In this document: in pieces, positions 49,634 through 63,615 of the stretch
Numbering within the stretch: the first letter of the stretch is position 1
Layout of the letters: every line of letters starts with the position of its first letter
Source: Dipylidium caninum
Taxonomy: Eukaryota; Platyhelminthes; Cestoda; Cyclophyllidea; Dipylidiidae
Assembly (NCBI GenBank): GCA_017562135.1
Contig: QEYB01000625.1
Location: forward strand, 186,001-250,000
Length of the DNA: 64,000 bases
Direction: 5' to 3'
Translations under genes and position numbers: made by a program
Notes under the pieces: generated by a model
Database searches by the model: none
What the model was told of the DNA's origin: nothing
What the model saw: only the letters and a program-made list of their open reading frames with translations

Positions 49634-52600
49634 CTGGATGAGTTGAAAAGAGACGGTAACTAAGGAGTTATTTGCGTGTAGAGTAATGCCATTCTCTCGT
49701 GACGGCATGAAATTATGTTAATGTTGGAGCGACGCTGTTAGTACTCTATGCTCTTCCTGGAATCGACGCAATACAATATTTCCATTAGTAGTCCAGCGAA
49801 GAGTCATTACTTCATTCCTAAGACCAAATAATACGTCAAAAAACCAGAAAAAAGCGGGTGGGTGGCGCCTAGGAGAGGACCACAACTACGGCCACGACCT
49901 CCGTTGCATACCAAATTTGCTTGTCAGCCTTCGATCTCAGAATCTAGAGATCACAAACGGCCAAAAGTGGTAGACGAAGAAAACCCTATCACGCTGTTTT
50001 TCCACCTCCCTATGATTCAGATAACACAAGTGACACCGTCATATGTTCAATATTCGCATTTTTTATATTGAAATAATAATAGCACTTTCTAGACATAAGG
50101 CATTCCGCATTCATGCATAACCACGCATTAGCGAAATTAGCGTTACTTTAAATGACGCCTCGACTTTTTTTCCGTAATCACTAGCAGGCATGGCAAAATG
50201 AAGCGTTTTTTTCGAAATTAACACATACAAGAATCGAGGACAAGTTGGGAGTCTTGCCTCAACGCGGAGGTAGTGGCATAACCATTGACTCCACGGTGAA
50301 CGCATTGTACTAAGGTCACTAAAAGTGAGCTAAATATAGGCAGATAGGACCTAATATTTAACCTACAATGTATGATTAATGGTTAGGAATAAATATATAA
50401 ACCTTGGCTTAACCCCGTGGCGACCTGGAAGTTAAAAATTCCTTTAGAAGTCGCGACCCTAACGACTCTTCGCATTGCAGCAATGTGGGGGAGATGAGAG
50501 TTGAAGGAGGTTATAGTGGAAGGCAGTGATTCAATCTTGTTAATATATTGGGAAAATTTTAGAAAACACCATGTAGGTTCCTAGCTTCTCTTTCTAAAAG
50601 TGAATGTCAGAAAGTATGACATTTTCTACCTATCATTCTGTAATAAATGAAGTTTGCACAACTTAGTACACTTTAAATAGCTAAATGAAATTTAACCAGG
50701 CAAAGTAAATATACCATGATATTCATGATTTTTTGTTAACGAATGCGAAACTAAACACCCTTATTGCCATTATTGAAGTTAAAATCATCAAAATGGGGTG
50801 TTTTAAAAGACCACCTTTGCAGGCATCTTTAAAGGTCAATAGTTCCTTCGGTGATGAAATCCAAACCTTAAAATATAGTAACTCTCAATTATGAGTCATT
50901 GAAAGGATGGGAAACAACATAGTTGTGATTACTGCTAGTTCCTGTGAGCGGAGACAGAGAACTATCCAAGTCAAGTTGAATAGTTCACTTGTGAACCTAT
51001 TTCTAGTAGTGCTGAAAAGAAAATGAGAATTTACTTGCTTTCCAATAATCAGATAAAGCTTCACAGTTGAAATACTGTAATGCTGAAATCAAATGATAGG
51101 CAGAAAGTCGAAAATGTGACAACGGGAGGTAGATCTTATAGGAGTAAAATTTACGAATTTCAACTTAAAGTGTACATTTGTACAAATTCCACGCAAAGAA
51201 ACCAATTTAGAGCATCAGCTGAATGGGTCAATAAAATTGTTGACACTACGACCTATCTCGCGTGGGAGGCCTTAAAAAAGACCGCAACCACTTCAGGTAA
51301 CTTAAGAGATTCCACCAATCAAGCTCACGAATAGAATGAGATAAAAAATGGTGCTCATAAAGGCGTGAACCTATCAGTTTATTGTCCCGGCATCACTTTA
51401 AACACTCACAGGTTTCGACATGGGAGTTATCGTAACGATAAATGTCGTACAGAGATTTAGTGTTTCTTGTGTTTATACAAAGAGCGTATGATGTGTGACG
51501 CATCGAGAAAGTCCGTGCTCTTACTTTCGAAGACAAAGGCAATAATTTAGGGGCTCTAAGCCAGTTCCATAGAGGCTGTTCGTTACCTCAACCACGGTAT
51601 CTAGCTTAAGCAGCTATTAATGGGTTATCCAATTAGACGTCACCCTGAGTGCACTTTATGGACCACATAACAGCGTAATGTGAACAGACACTTAAAAAAA
51701 CCGGACCAGATATGTGCTGATATGCACAAAAAAGGGTTTAAAATACATAAATACTAATCGTAAATGAAGGAAGTCGCAAAAATCTAGGACAAACTAAATA
51801 AACTGTGATTAAGTAACAATAGGATATTGAGAAGGATACATACAAGGAACATGAAGCACAAAAGCAAATTCAGTAGACATTCATAGCAGTATTCCGATGA
51901 ATGTCCCAAGTTTTGATTGAATAAATTCATGAGTAATTAAAGTTGATGGGGAAGTCAATAAAATACACTGTTCAAAATATGGAAGTTGACTCGGAGGGAG
52001 ATTTTGAAGCAAATACAAGGGGAAAACACTTACCAATGGATGTATTTTTGATTGGTCATCCATGAAACTTTGGAAGACGGATCATACCCCCAATACAGTT
52101 TGTAGAATGGCGTCTGATAAAATTGAATCGCAAACGATAGAAGCAATTTGAATAAAAATTACTACACCTTGATACAAGAGCCAGAAATAGGTGACTACGC
52201 CTTATCAAAAGATACTTCGTGAGAATAATAGATTCAGCCAAAGGTGGTCGGAATGGAAGTCCGCTAACCAGCCATCTTACAAAAATTTCACGTAATAATC
52301 CTCGCCACGAATTCGCTACCTCCTACCCCGCTCAGCGATAAATACTTTGACATCAAGAGCACAACTTCTAACCAAAAATTGGATGAGATAAGCACTAATA
52401 ACTTAATTTCCGTAAATCATTTTGGTAACCTGAATACCACTACGATACCTAAGGCAACTGCGGGCGCCAAAACGCTCAAACAGCCCACAAACAGTCAAAA
52501 AAACCAAACAAATGTTGAATAAGAAAAATCATTAATGGCAAGATAAAAGCACTGTCCTCACTAAAAAGAGATTAACATTAAAAATTAACGTAATTGTTTT

Positions 52601-55600
52601 TACTCTAAATTAGGTAATAATGACGTACAACAACCCTTCCTGGATATCAAGTACTTTAAAATACTTCAGCCTTCGGGATAACTTCTTAAATTCAACATAA
52701 TCAATGAAGAACAATGCTATGAATAGTGGGCTGGTCACAACTTTTCAACAGATATATCTTAATTCGATCACCTATGCATCGGAGATGCGTTCAATTTTGA
52801 AAAATGGTACACGTTAAAAATACACAATGAATGCTCATCCAGTCCGTAACCTAATAGGAAAATAAGGTTCGTTGTGGGAAATACAATGTTTCATATGTTC
52901 GGCACACGGTTTCTCCACAACACCCTCTTTTTCTATGGTGGAGTCGGGAAAAGAACTAATTCAAAGCATCCCCTCCCTACGTCAAAAGCTGTGGTGTATC
53001 TCATGGGTATGATTACTGAATCCCGCCATCCTGTTTTTATTTTTACTGTAAATGACCGGCAATTTCCAAACGGTTTTATTATATGACTAAGACACCACGA
53101 GAAATGAGGCCTGTGTGACAGATGTGATTCTTTTTATCTGGGTCTGAATTTTATTTTCTGTCACTTCCCATAATCTAGTTATCTAGTAGACCAATTTCTA
53201 TCAAATTCACTATGGCATTGTTGTAAGATATGATAGTAGGCTATAACAAATTCATTTTTGAATAATGCCTCATTTGATATCGTCGCTTGGAATGGTAAAT
53301 GGGCACGTGGTTTTGGAAGAGGTGTAGAGCGGATGCGCACCGAAATATCAGCTAGCCAACTGCACCAATGGGGATAAATTTCTTAGGCCTTGTTGTCACT
53401 TTTGTCTGCGTATTACTTTCCGGATCCTCGTAGTTGGGAGGGCCTGAAACTTGAGGCGTAATCACTGAACTCTTGGATGCTTTCTTATTTATCTGATAGA
53501 AATAAGTCCTTTGTTAAGATACTGTTGGATGATTGTCAGTGGTAAGTTAGCTAAAAATGTGGGTTATTTCAGTGACATTGCATATTGTCACAAAAACTCA
53601 TTTATTTTACTCCAATTCATTAAACAATGGATTATTATCTAAGTGCAAAAAGCGATTGACGAGAAAAAAGTGGCCGACATAAATGCATAATTGATTCTCA
53701 TCTTCCGATCTTGAAAGCGTACCCCACTAGTTTGGTGCAGGCCGGAATTTAGAGCTTGGCAATTAACTTATTTAATTCACTCTTATTAAAGTCCTTGATT
53801 CCCGCCCACAGACTTCCGAAGTAACAATTATAGTAAAATATTAACATTTAAATCTATTATAGTGAATCTTGCGAACCTTTCGACTTGTAACATGTGAAAG
53901 TAATTTCTTTTTCTCCTTGTCCAACCTCCCTCCCTTTCCCAATATAAAGTGTTTAGGTAACATGTAAGTCTATTTCTGAGCAAAAAATGACTTATGATCG
54001 AGCAAATACAGTGGCGATCAACCGATGATGACTGACGCGGTGGTTAGCAATACTTATGACCTCCGGACCGGTGGAGAATTAAAATACCAGTCTGTGTTTT
54101 CGAGCAAAACTGAACTTCATATTCTGAATTGAGCTTCAGAAAGTGACTCTCTGAGTATCGGCAGAAGTTTGCAAATATTATGTCTTGAAGGAGCATGACG
54201 AGTATACTTGATGCATTCATCTTTATATACCTGCCATGGAGAAGTAAGGAAAGACGTTACTCGACAGAAACCTCGTTGACCTCGATTGTCATAGTTTCAA
54301 AGATCGCGACCTCTCTAGCCTACACACTACCTGCGAAAACGTATTCCTTCTCAATGTTTCAAAGTTTTTCGCATGTCAAAGTGTTGTCCTTTGGATAATG
54401 CCTTGAAGACAGCCAAATTGCCTAACAGTGTTGCCATGGTCAGTCTTTGTTCAACACCCGTTTTTCCTACTGTTACTTCAGTGGGATGTGTGAACTTTTA
54501 CAGGGCGTTCGGTTGATGAATGTCAAATGGACTCGCCTATTTTCTTTAAATTTCCGCCAAAAAGTACTTGAAAGCGGGGCGTTTTGTTTTAAACGTGACC
54601 ATGGAGAGAAAAGTTCCTGGAGGCTGTTGCGAAAACACGGGGGGTGACGGTAGCACTTGTGGACAAGTCCACTTTTAAAAGCGGACACACCCGATGTCTC
54701 GTCCATGTCTATATCGTCTCAGACTAAACTATTACAATTTAAGATTAACATAACGATCCATATTGTGGCCCAGAGAGGACATCAACGTGTGAATAGAAGA
54801 ATGGGACTGGAAGTTATTCCTATTCTGAGCGGTCACCTACAGGAATTGCGATTAACCAATGCCACCCGTAAATCTAGATTTCCTCTTTAGATTCAACAGT
54901 TCGGGTGGAACAGTAGACGAACAGTCCACTCTGAAACCTCAAAATGTAGTCGAGATCAGTGGAGGTGGGTGGAGGAGCAGGGTGTAGTGCAACTTCTTCA
55001 CTTCGCTTCAATTTTTTTCATCTCTTGCCTCTCGAACGAATGAGAGGGGGGAGGAGGACTGGGAGAAAGGAGCACTGACGATGAGGTGAAGAGAGAATTT
55101 GGCATATGGGCTCCCTAATTACATACATGGGGCATTTGTTGCACCCCTCAATTACTATGGCAATAAAAGTCTATAGAAGGCCGAATTTAGGCGTGTTGCA
55201 GCCTCCTCCTTCCCCCCTCCCCTACGAGGAAGCATTAAAAATGGAAAGAAGAAAAATCAAGTTGCAATGTATGAACCTCCATTCATGAGCAACAAATAAC
55301 TAATACTCCTCTGTTGAGGCCGCGTATCACAGCGACCGCGTCTCTCCACAAAGCCTAGGGAAGGAAGAGGTGGCGACGGGAGCTGTAATCGGCCAAAATA
55401 ATACTTCACCTCTTCCCCGTCGAGGTAATGACAGATTTAAGATGAGGAGTATAGGAATTCTCTATTCTCTTTTCGGATCAACTTGATAGGTTTGTCAGAG
55501 TGACTTGCCTTGTGGATTTTTCTCCACAGTGTTAGCATGTATCGGTAGATTTCGTCCAGGTTGCTCCTCGCTCGACGTATAACTACCAAAAAGGAAACTT

Positions 55601-56497
55601 CCTGGATTATTCTGCTGCCGAAATGGCCCATTTTGCGGGAAGGGCAGACAACTGAATTCACGATCACAATTTACTTTGGTAATACGATGGAATTCTGATG
55701 TACATGATCTTGTACTGTCGGCAGTTAGTTCTCCTCAGCCTTCGCTCCATTCTGATGGCGGAGAATTGACCCTTGCTGCAAAATGGGTCTTTTCGCTAGT
55801 AGAACAGTCCAGACCGACTTCCCATGGGCACGGGTTGTCCTCTCGCCCGTACACGCGAGGAAGGCTAGTGTGACTTCCGGAAAGTCCAGTTTACCCATTG
55901 AAGGCTTTTAATTTGACAACCAAAACCGCTCAAGTCCTACATCCCACATATTCTTATAGAATGGAACAATAATCCTCTCCAACACTGTAACTAGTTTTGC
56001 TAGCGAACTGGAACCCACACTTTTTCTACTAGTCTCAAGTCCCGCTACAATTACAATTACATTGTACATATGTGAGCTCTCCAAATTTTGTGCAGATATT
56101 TATCTAATACACTTGTCACATATGAATGACGCATAATTGGCGACAGAGAAATTGTTGGGTCATACACAATCTGTCAGGTAAAGAGGATTTTGGCTAAGTC
56201 GCATTAGGTTGCACGGCTCAATGTAACACCTTAACCGTCTGGTCTCGTTGTCAAGCAAATAGAGTCGGATGGAAATGGTTCGGGGTGGACTCAGCTGTTG
56301 TGGCTGGATACACAGCGCGCCCAGTGGAATCCATGGCAAATATCTCGTTTTCTGGCCATTGTCCAGTCGGGTGCTTCTCGACATCCCTCGTATGTCCTCT
56401 GAATCACGTCCCCATTACTAGCTGTTTTTCGTCTAGATTCAAGAGGCGCTAATGAGATCGACGACGCCAGTCTGCTCACAAGCTGGACTGAGCAAGC

Positions 56498-56536
56498 GAC
56501 AGACAGACAGCCAAACAGACAGCCAAACAGACAGAA
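56498..56536. repeat. Short tandem repeat, 12-bp unit
   Basis: About three imperfect copies of CAGACAGCCAAA, flanked by ACAGACAG and ACAGAAAG. Simple tandem repeat with no gene association visible. Confidence 0.8.
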
Positions 56537-59500
56537 AGAAAAGGAAGAGGAGAGGACATTGGGAGTCAGGGACGTAGAAGAATGGGGCTGAGTGGCTGGT
56601 CAATGGCCTGCTAATCCATACGTGAAGCATTATTGCCTGCAGAGGAACTTCATGGCACGAGACGCGGGAAAAACTTGCATTAGAGCCGTCTCGCACAAAG
56701 CGTTGTGGATACGACCATCCACCAATTCAATCATTCATCGCGTAGCCACTTACTTTCCTGTAGATTAGTAGGTTTTAAACATCTAGCAACTTGTTCTGAC
56801 AAATGCCTAAACGAATTTGGGGAAGTCAGGATAATATATGGCGCAGCCCGTTCATCTCCATTATTTCGTTTTATCAGCTTATCGACTCATGTAAGTCCCT
56901 TGCTTACCTAACCGCTTTCGTAAAGGTCTGCTTAGAGCATTTACAAGCAGCGCCCGAGATAACGCCTTGTGGGAGTGTTCCAGAGTACAGTTACAGCTCC
57001 CTGATGCCATTCAGGCGCGGTGTGGTCTACGTGATCTACAACACCTGGACACCGCGTGGAAGGAGGAATGAGAGCCAAAAAAGGAGGTGTGACGCAGAAA
57101 TGTCAAGTAGTATGGGTGTGTATGATAACAAAACCATGAGTCCTTTGCTGTTAAAACCGAAAACATCCAGGCGTGAGGACCAAAATAGCGTCTAGTTTTG
57201 GTCTCTTGCAGGGGAAGTCTAATTAAATTATAGGGATCATGGGAAAGAATCCAGGATAGACGTGTGAGTTAACTCTCATGGCGTCACACAAAGCCCCGAG
57301 GTATCGGAAATTAAGTTATACGGGTCAGGCACGCTCTAAAAGGTCATTTCTACGACTGCTGCTCAGTGACTTTCCCCACTGTCATATCACTTCATGCGGT
57401 TGGAAGTAAGAATCACATTATTCGAAGAGGCGCATTCACAGGTCTAGGGGCGAGGGGCAATTGAAGAATCACAATGAGGAGATCCCCTGTGGCATAATTC
57501 TCTCAACTAGCAGGGAGGAAATCCCTTCCCCTCCTCCTCACCCCATTGCCATTATACCTTGCTGTAAACTTATTTGCGGTGGGATTGTTGTGTATTACGA
57601 AGCTGTTAGCAATCGTGGTAGGGGAAAGAAAGCGGTAAACTTGGATACTCACTCGAATAAATAACGACATGCGGCTATTTGAGTTAGAACGACCAGGACT
57701 AACAGAATAAATTAATAGACACAGAATGTCATCCAATCACCATTCCCAACGTCACCGGGATCCCATTGCCAACAAGCAACCGACAGCTTACTTGTTTACT
57801 TCACAACTCATATCATGGACAAGAACAAAAATGCACTATTTTGTTATAATGTATTACGATTAGGGTTCACCTTACAAAAGAGATCCTACATTTAACCACC
57901 ATTGTTGTGTCAGCCGTCTAGTGTGACCATCAGTCTACTTTGAGGTAACACGAATGGCATTACAGATTGGACTTAATTGGGGCGGAAAAATCTTGTGGTT
58001 ATCACAAAATTGCTTAAGGACAGGAAGTAGAGTGTAATGAAGATAGGGAAATCGCAATTGCGAATAGTTGCTCAGGCGGGAAGCGGAATTCCGGCAAGAA
58101 TAACCAGATCCGATCGCGAATTTACAGCAGTTTTGAGGTTAGACCCCGATATTACATAGACCATTAAAACAAAGCGGCACAACTCATCGAACTATCAATT
58201 TGTAAATATGATATGCGTGGAGCAAAAATAAACAGTTGTTAGGGCTATGTTTGAATAAGAATTAGTGAACTAGGCAGAGGCATAAACTTTTAACATACAA
58301 AATTGTTTCTATATCAAATCGCGAGGTTAACTAATCAATCTATAAGGAAAAATTTAACTTGGCTCATTTATGGCAAACGGGTCCTTTCTCGATGAGGACA
58401 AAATTCTTCTCCAAATACTGCCGGTCGAATGAGTTCATTGTTCATACCTCCGTTGCACTAAGATTGACGATTTCGTAATGATTGGACTAATTTTTATTTA
58501 CTACATACATCCAGAGGTCGTGATATTGTGAACTTCAGATAGGACCTAAGTAATGTGACACTGTTCCTGTTCGCCGCTCCCTTCACACCACGCCCGAATG
58601 CAGACTTAAAAAAATCGTTTTTATAGGAGCAAAAATGTGTTTGTTATTCGTCTTCACCGTCGACTCGATTAAAAGGCAAAGTGTCCATATAAAGGGTTTG
58701 AATCTTTCAACAATAGCTCTCTAACTTCGCAAATTCTTCTCTTTCTTCAACCAAAAATACCTGAAGAAAAGCATTCCCCTATCACTTATTTATCTCCGTT
58801 GTTTAGAGCATCAGAAAACGGTATAATTGCACGCTTCTTTGGGGTGAGTGGGTATTTTTTAATGCAGGCAAAATCTCCCCTCAGGATAACTTTATGCCCC
58901 ATGGGTTAAACTAATTGTCTAGAAAGTGAATTACAAAATGGAAGCTTATGGGCCATTTAAAAATAATGGTCTTTGGAGTTCAGCCCACGTATTGTATAGT
59001 GGGGGATAAATAACTAAAATTATATATTTCTACCGCCTTGTGGCTATATACTCAGTGACGAACGACTATTTAATGGTGGAGTTAAATAGAGTCAGTGCAA
59101 GAAAGTAAATCTCTCATTCGAAATAATCTAGCCTCCACAAGCCAAGTGCTGAGATGAAGATAGCAAAGAAGAGAGGAAGAGGGATCCAATGGAGACCTTT
59201 GGAGGGTGATTTACGGCGTGTAGCCAAACCAGATTTATGTTAATAATGATAACCTTTACAAGTCCTTTCAGATACAGTAGTTAGAGAATGGACGGAGGGT
59301 GATCTGACGAGATTTCTTCAAACCTCTTTAATCGTTACCTTCTTAACAACACTTTCAAGTTCCTAAATGGTCTGCTTATTTGCCAACAACGTAAGTCAAC
59401 ATTGTCGGTGGTATAATAATCGTCGTTCAGTAGCATTCGGAAGGAGTGTGAACACTTCCTATCCACAAAGACTCTAATTTCGATGGCTCTCGACCTTATT

Positions 59501-59973
59501 TAAACAAACGTGGGGACAAAAGAAAGGCACTAATTCACTCCTAGCGTTGTTTCTTCACGTAGTTAGCATTAGGTTCCACGGATGCCACATTCTAAAGCTA
59601 CCCGAGGCCTGAGGGACGTAGTTATTGCGAGAGGAAGGAAAGCCGTCTTCTCACCCTTCGTGTGATGTTGAATCCCTTCATTTCAAATAGCATTGACTTG
59701 CGGGTGGCAGAGAATTCGACCTGTGATTGAATTTGCTTCCACCTACCTTTGCTCGCTCCCCGAATTTGATCCCCCTCTTCAACAATACACTTCAGTAGTA
59801 TAAGGCAACACGTCTTTATATGGGGTTGCGTAACGTTTTAAATTGTGGGATATCAAAAAACGGGGCAAAGTAAGGGAGCACCAATAAGATCAACTCCTCC
59901 TCGCAATTGGTTTTCCGGGTTATGATAACGTTCCTCCCGGAATACTATCATTGGTTACCCTGCTTTTGGGCCG

Positions 59974-59980
59974 TATAAAT
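59974..59980 (+). promoter_or_regulatory. TATA-like box upstream of neuropeptide F
   Basis: TATAAAT lies 128 bp before the neuropeptide F start codon. That spacing allows a 5' UTR of about 100 nt. It is the best core-promoter match in the immediate upstream region, with no experimental support. Confidence 0.4.
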
Positions 59981-60107
59981 GATCAGTTGTAAGGTACTAT
60001 CTATAACCGCAGTGTCGAGCCTACATTAATAACCCCGATGCTGAAAGGTGGACATGTACCAGTGAGCACCCCACATTAATACAGTCCACTGAGAGTGCTC
60101 AAAAACT

Positions 60108-60984
60108 ATGCGCCAATTACTATTTCTCGCAACCGTCCTCCTCTATCTTGTCCGTGCTCGACCCCTACTAACTGTGGGAGATCGAGAAGATCAGGAAAGA
60201 ACCATCGACCCCCAAATTATCAATTGGCTTCAAACTCGCGATCCATTGATGAGAGTCTCCTCTAATGCCGACGTTCCTATTCCGCACGTCAATAAATCAA
60301 AGAGTTGGAGGGAAATTTTCAACTTCATGGCACAGCTGAACGACTACTATGTGCTGTTTGGGAGAGCCAGGTAGTCCATTTTTCTATCTCTACAGCATAC
60401 CACTTTGAACGTTGAGTGAAGTCCGTCTTATTTGATCCCCAAACGGAATACTATCTCTAGGCACACACTTAGGAGTTTTATTTCAATGCTCAGTAACTCG
60501 GATCAGGCCCCTACATTTAGTATACACAGATGAAAATATAATGCTCCGTGCATAGGAAAGGCAACACAACTAGCTAGTGTCCTCTGTGTTAGAAAATGCG
60601 GTTTGTCTTAGAGTTTGGTTTTATTAATCTCACACTACTGACATATTTGAGTGACACGGTCTAGTAAAAGGTTTAGGAGTTTGGAGTGGTTTCATCTACT
60701 TCCTACACAATGTTGGAGTGTGTAAATTCACACTTATTTAAATCATTTTGGGGCGAAGACCTATCTTAGACCTGACGCGGCTAAACGTAGAAATTGATTA
60801 ATGGAGTCGGTGCCACTGCCTTCCATCTAACCACGTCTGCACTGATTATTTGTTTGGATTAATAATTTGACAACATTATTTCGAAATCGAAATAATGGGA
60901 GCATTGAACATGTACATTGGTGCCAAAATGAACCCCATCTTGGTGTTACTTTGGTCTTTTTCTCACTGTTTTAGGTTTGGCTGA
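60108..60984 (+). CDS. NPF: Neuropeptide F (NPY family) precursor
   Basis: Predicted secreted, C-terminally amidated neuropeptide of the NPF/NPY superfamily, acting on G-protein-coupled receptors. Exon 1 is 60108-60370 and exon 2 is 60975-60984 (273 nt, 90 aa); the intron 60371-60974 is GT...TTTTAG. Residues 1-18 (MRQLLFLATVLLYLVRAR) look like a signal peptide. The C-terminal region WREIFNFMAQLNDYYVLFG matches the amphipathic helix and Tyr pair of flatworm NPFs. Exon 1 ends in GGG AGA GCC AG; exon 2 supplies G TTT GGC TGA, giving GRARFG-stop, so the Gly is the amide donor. The intron splits the penultimate Arg codon (phase 2), a hallmark of NPY/NPF genes. No dibasic site separates a propeptide, so the mature N-terminus is unknown. 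Other flatworm NPFs usually end GRPRF; Ala replaces Pro here. Without splicing, exon 1 would read GRAR then stop. Confidence 0.88.
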
Positions 60985-61069
60985 ATACTAAGTTCGCGGA
61001 AACGGATGAAGTCCATTTCGCCATCATTCACCTGTCTCTTAGGCTTCTCTCAGAAGCGTTTGCTATGCT

Positions 61070-61075
61070 ATTAAA
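61070..61075 (+). terminator. Candidate polyadenylation signal for neuropeptide F
   Basis: ATTAAA lies 86 bp after the NPF stop codon and is followed by a T-rich run. This would give a short 3' UTR, which is common for small neuropeptide genes. Confidence 0.45.
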
Positions 61076-62305
61076 TTTTTTCATACCACTGCTTGTGTTC
61101 TACTATTACCATACATTGTTGCATCTCAACTACATTCATTACGTTAATTAATAATAGTGGGGATTGTACTGAGCAAAATAGTCGATACAGACACTAATTC
61201 TACAAGTAGTGTCAACTATTTTACTTATTTCCGTTTAGTAAAACGATTTCTAATCCTTAAGTAAGGTTGTCACTTGAAGGCTTTTGGTGAAGGACGTATT
61301 TGTACTGTCACAAAGTTACAGTCGGTGACCTTGACTCCTTTCACCAGACGACAATAGGTTAATATCGCACCTAAAGTCACAATGATGATTTTAAGACAGG
61401 ATAATAGCCTTTGAATATAAAGCAAAATAACATCCCCCCTTTGATCACAGAGAAAAAAAACAAATGGGGAATGAAAACTGGGGTGTAAGGGAATTGGCAA
61501 CGTTTGCGAGGCTGGAGGGCAGGGGTGCGGGAGAAAGCCCGTTCTTAGTAAACATTGTACCCACAATATACAGCGTTTTCAAACAAAACACGGATTTCTT
61601 ACTTATAACAACAAAAGATATTGCAAATGAGTTGAATGGGGATTTAATTCAGCAAAATACATCCTCTTCAGTTAATTTGTCTTATAAATGCGAGAGGGTA
61701 AAAGAAGAAACTGAGATTAATTAACGGCGTGGTGGAGCTCTTGTAAATATAACCACTGCTCTCTTCGTAAAATGACACCATTTCGTCTTCGTCTATTGAA
61801 AATCACGTAAATGACGAAAGTACGGATATGGTGGCGTCAAATCTCGGAGATACGCAACGTTTATTACGTTAAATTGTCCTGTTAAGTAACCAGTTTACTA
61901 GAAGCTTAATTACCTTGAGCCTCTTCCGTTTTGTGTTCCGTTACAAGCTCATTGCAAACATTAGAAAACGCATGCGCCTGGTGAAGACTAATTTTCTTTT
62001 CTAACGCCAATCAGGATTGATGGTTCTGAGAGCCTGGAGCCAGTGTACATTCGTCCCGACTCCAGTCACTGACCTCACCAGCATTTCCTGCTACCTGTCG
62101 GTTACCTTTTTGCCGAATTAGCCTCCACTCCCACCTGTTCTTGCATCTAATGGTAAAAATAGTTCTCCGAAGGAGTACATATATATTTATATATCTTTAA
62201 AATATCAGTTGCGGACCTTTAAGGAAGTATTATTCCCAAGGCAAAATTGAGCGATAGCAAAAACAAGTGATCGCGAGACCATTCACATGTGGCATGTGCC
62301 CTATA

Positions 62306-62425
62306 TTCACTTGGCACCGTCCCAAACCGCGGACTTTTCATCCAAATAGGTTTGGCCAAGTGCTACGGTCTAAAGGCCGTAGTAATGAGTTTCGAGTGGG
62401 AATTCCACACACCTGGCCAAGTGAA
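62306..62425. repeat. Inverted-repeat structure with nested hairpin
   Basis: Perfect 10-bp arms TTCACTTGGC (62306-62315) and GCCAAGTGAA (62416-62425) enclose about 100 bp. Inside are a further GCCAAGTG copy at about 62354-62361 and a perfect 6-bp hairpin CTACGG/CCGTAG at 62363-62382. It could fold as a cruciform or stem-loop RNA, or be the remnant of a small inverted-repeat element. Confidence 0.5.
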
Positions 62426-63615
62426 AGTTCCCTGATATGAGCATTTTTAGCCGCAGGTAGGGCAATTATCAAGTGACCTTCAACAAGGCTGCCAGTATGA
62501 TGTACTGCGGTTTAGTGGAAGCAAAGGCTCTAGGCACCTGTAGCACTCGAGAATTCACTTATATTTGTCAGCGATCACTCAAAGTATACAGTCCTTTGTG
62601 GCTACCCTGAAATCCTCTCTTAATGACCACTTACCTAACAATAATTGGGACTGTGGACGCCCAAATCCAGAGCCGATTAAAGTTTTCTTTTGGCTCCCGT
62701 GAAGAGTATACCAAGTTAACGAACATTTCGGTCTTCTGTGCAACGTCACGGTGAATCTGCAGCTATCACTCTGAAGTCATTAACGGAGAGAGAACAGCCT
62801 TGATGCGTAGGCCAGAACGTTAGGGGTTTCGGAAAAGAGGACTTCGTCACAAGATTTGCTAACACTTTGGATGGGCAGAGACATTTGGGTTTAAATTAGC
62901 CGTCCTTGAATCCGCTCATTAGTATCTGATCCTCAGTATTTGCAGTGTCGAAATATGAGTAGAGTACCGCTTCCATAACCCTTCGTGTCGAGGCCAATAG
63001 GGAAAGCAATGGAGGACAATCAACGCTCGGATGTATGAATAAATCAACGGAAAGGCTCTAGTCAATCACATGATGACAGTGACGCTATCAAATAAGTGAA
63101 AAAAACGAATCGAAGCAATCCTCTCATTTCAGTCCTTTGAATAAGTAACGTTGCCGTTTGGCCACTCAAATTGTCTGCCTTCTTTTGCTTCTCTTGAATC
63201 ACGCGCAGACTGGTGGCGTCTAGGATAGAGAAGTTTGTAGACGCTTGACAGCCGATGAAATCCCAGCTGGTGAAATGGGATATCTGAGCGTACGCACGTG
63301 TGGCCAGCCGCCTTTAAACACTACGTAGACAACCCTCCTCAAGCTGTTTGTCGTAGTGCGTTTGTTGAGGTTACAAATTTGTTTCAACAAGTGGAGATGA
63401 TATTAACCAAACACCTTTTCTATATTTTAATTAGTGTCTTGGACAAAAAGGCCGCCGCCATACCTCGCACATTTGGCCTTAAGTGACTCAGAACAGAAGG
63501 AAGATTTTGCCACTCTCCGTCTTCCTCTCTCCCCTTGAAGTTGAAGCGAGGAGAAGACAAAATCAAAAGCTATCTCGCTGACGATTCAGCACGGTAGACA
63601 AACCAAATTTTTTAG

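Larger units (their letters stand above)
41178..60107. other. Long gene-poor region between WDR48 and neuropeptide F
   Basis: No recognisable protein family in 19 kb. It contains the duplicated segments at 43673 and 47748, candidate minus-strand exons at 44069-44500 and 49487-49633, TA and 12-bp tandem repeats, and otherwise short, unsupported open frames. The upstream control region of WDR48 must lie at its left end, but I see no clear TATA box there. Confidence 0.5.
60985..63615. other. Region downstream of neuropeptide F
   Basis: It contains the NPF 3' UTR and the inverted-repeat structure at 62306-62425. Open frames at 61464-61724 and 63298-63486 begin with ATG but show no recognisable family or good splice context. 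Nothing else can be supported. Confidence 0.5.

Noticed and set aside
56803..57195. 130-codon plus-strand open frame
   Set aside because: No domain or signal recognised, no conserved motif and no flanking gene structure; length alone is not enough in eukaryotic DNA.
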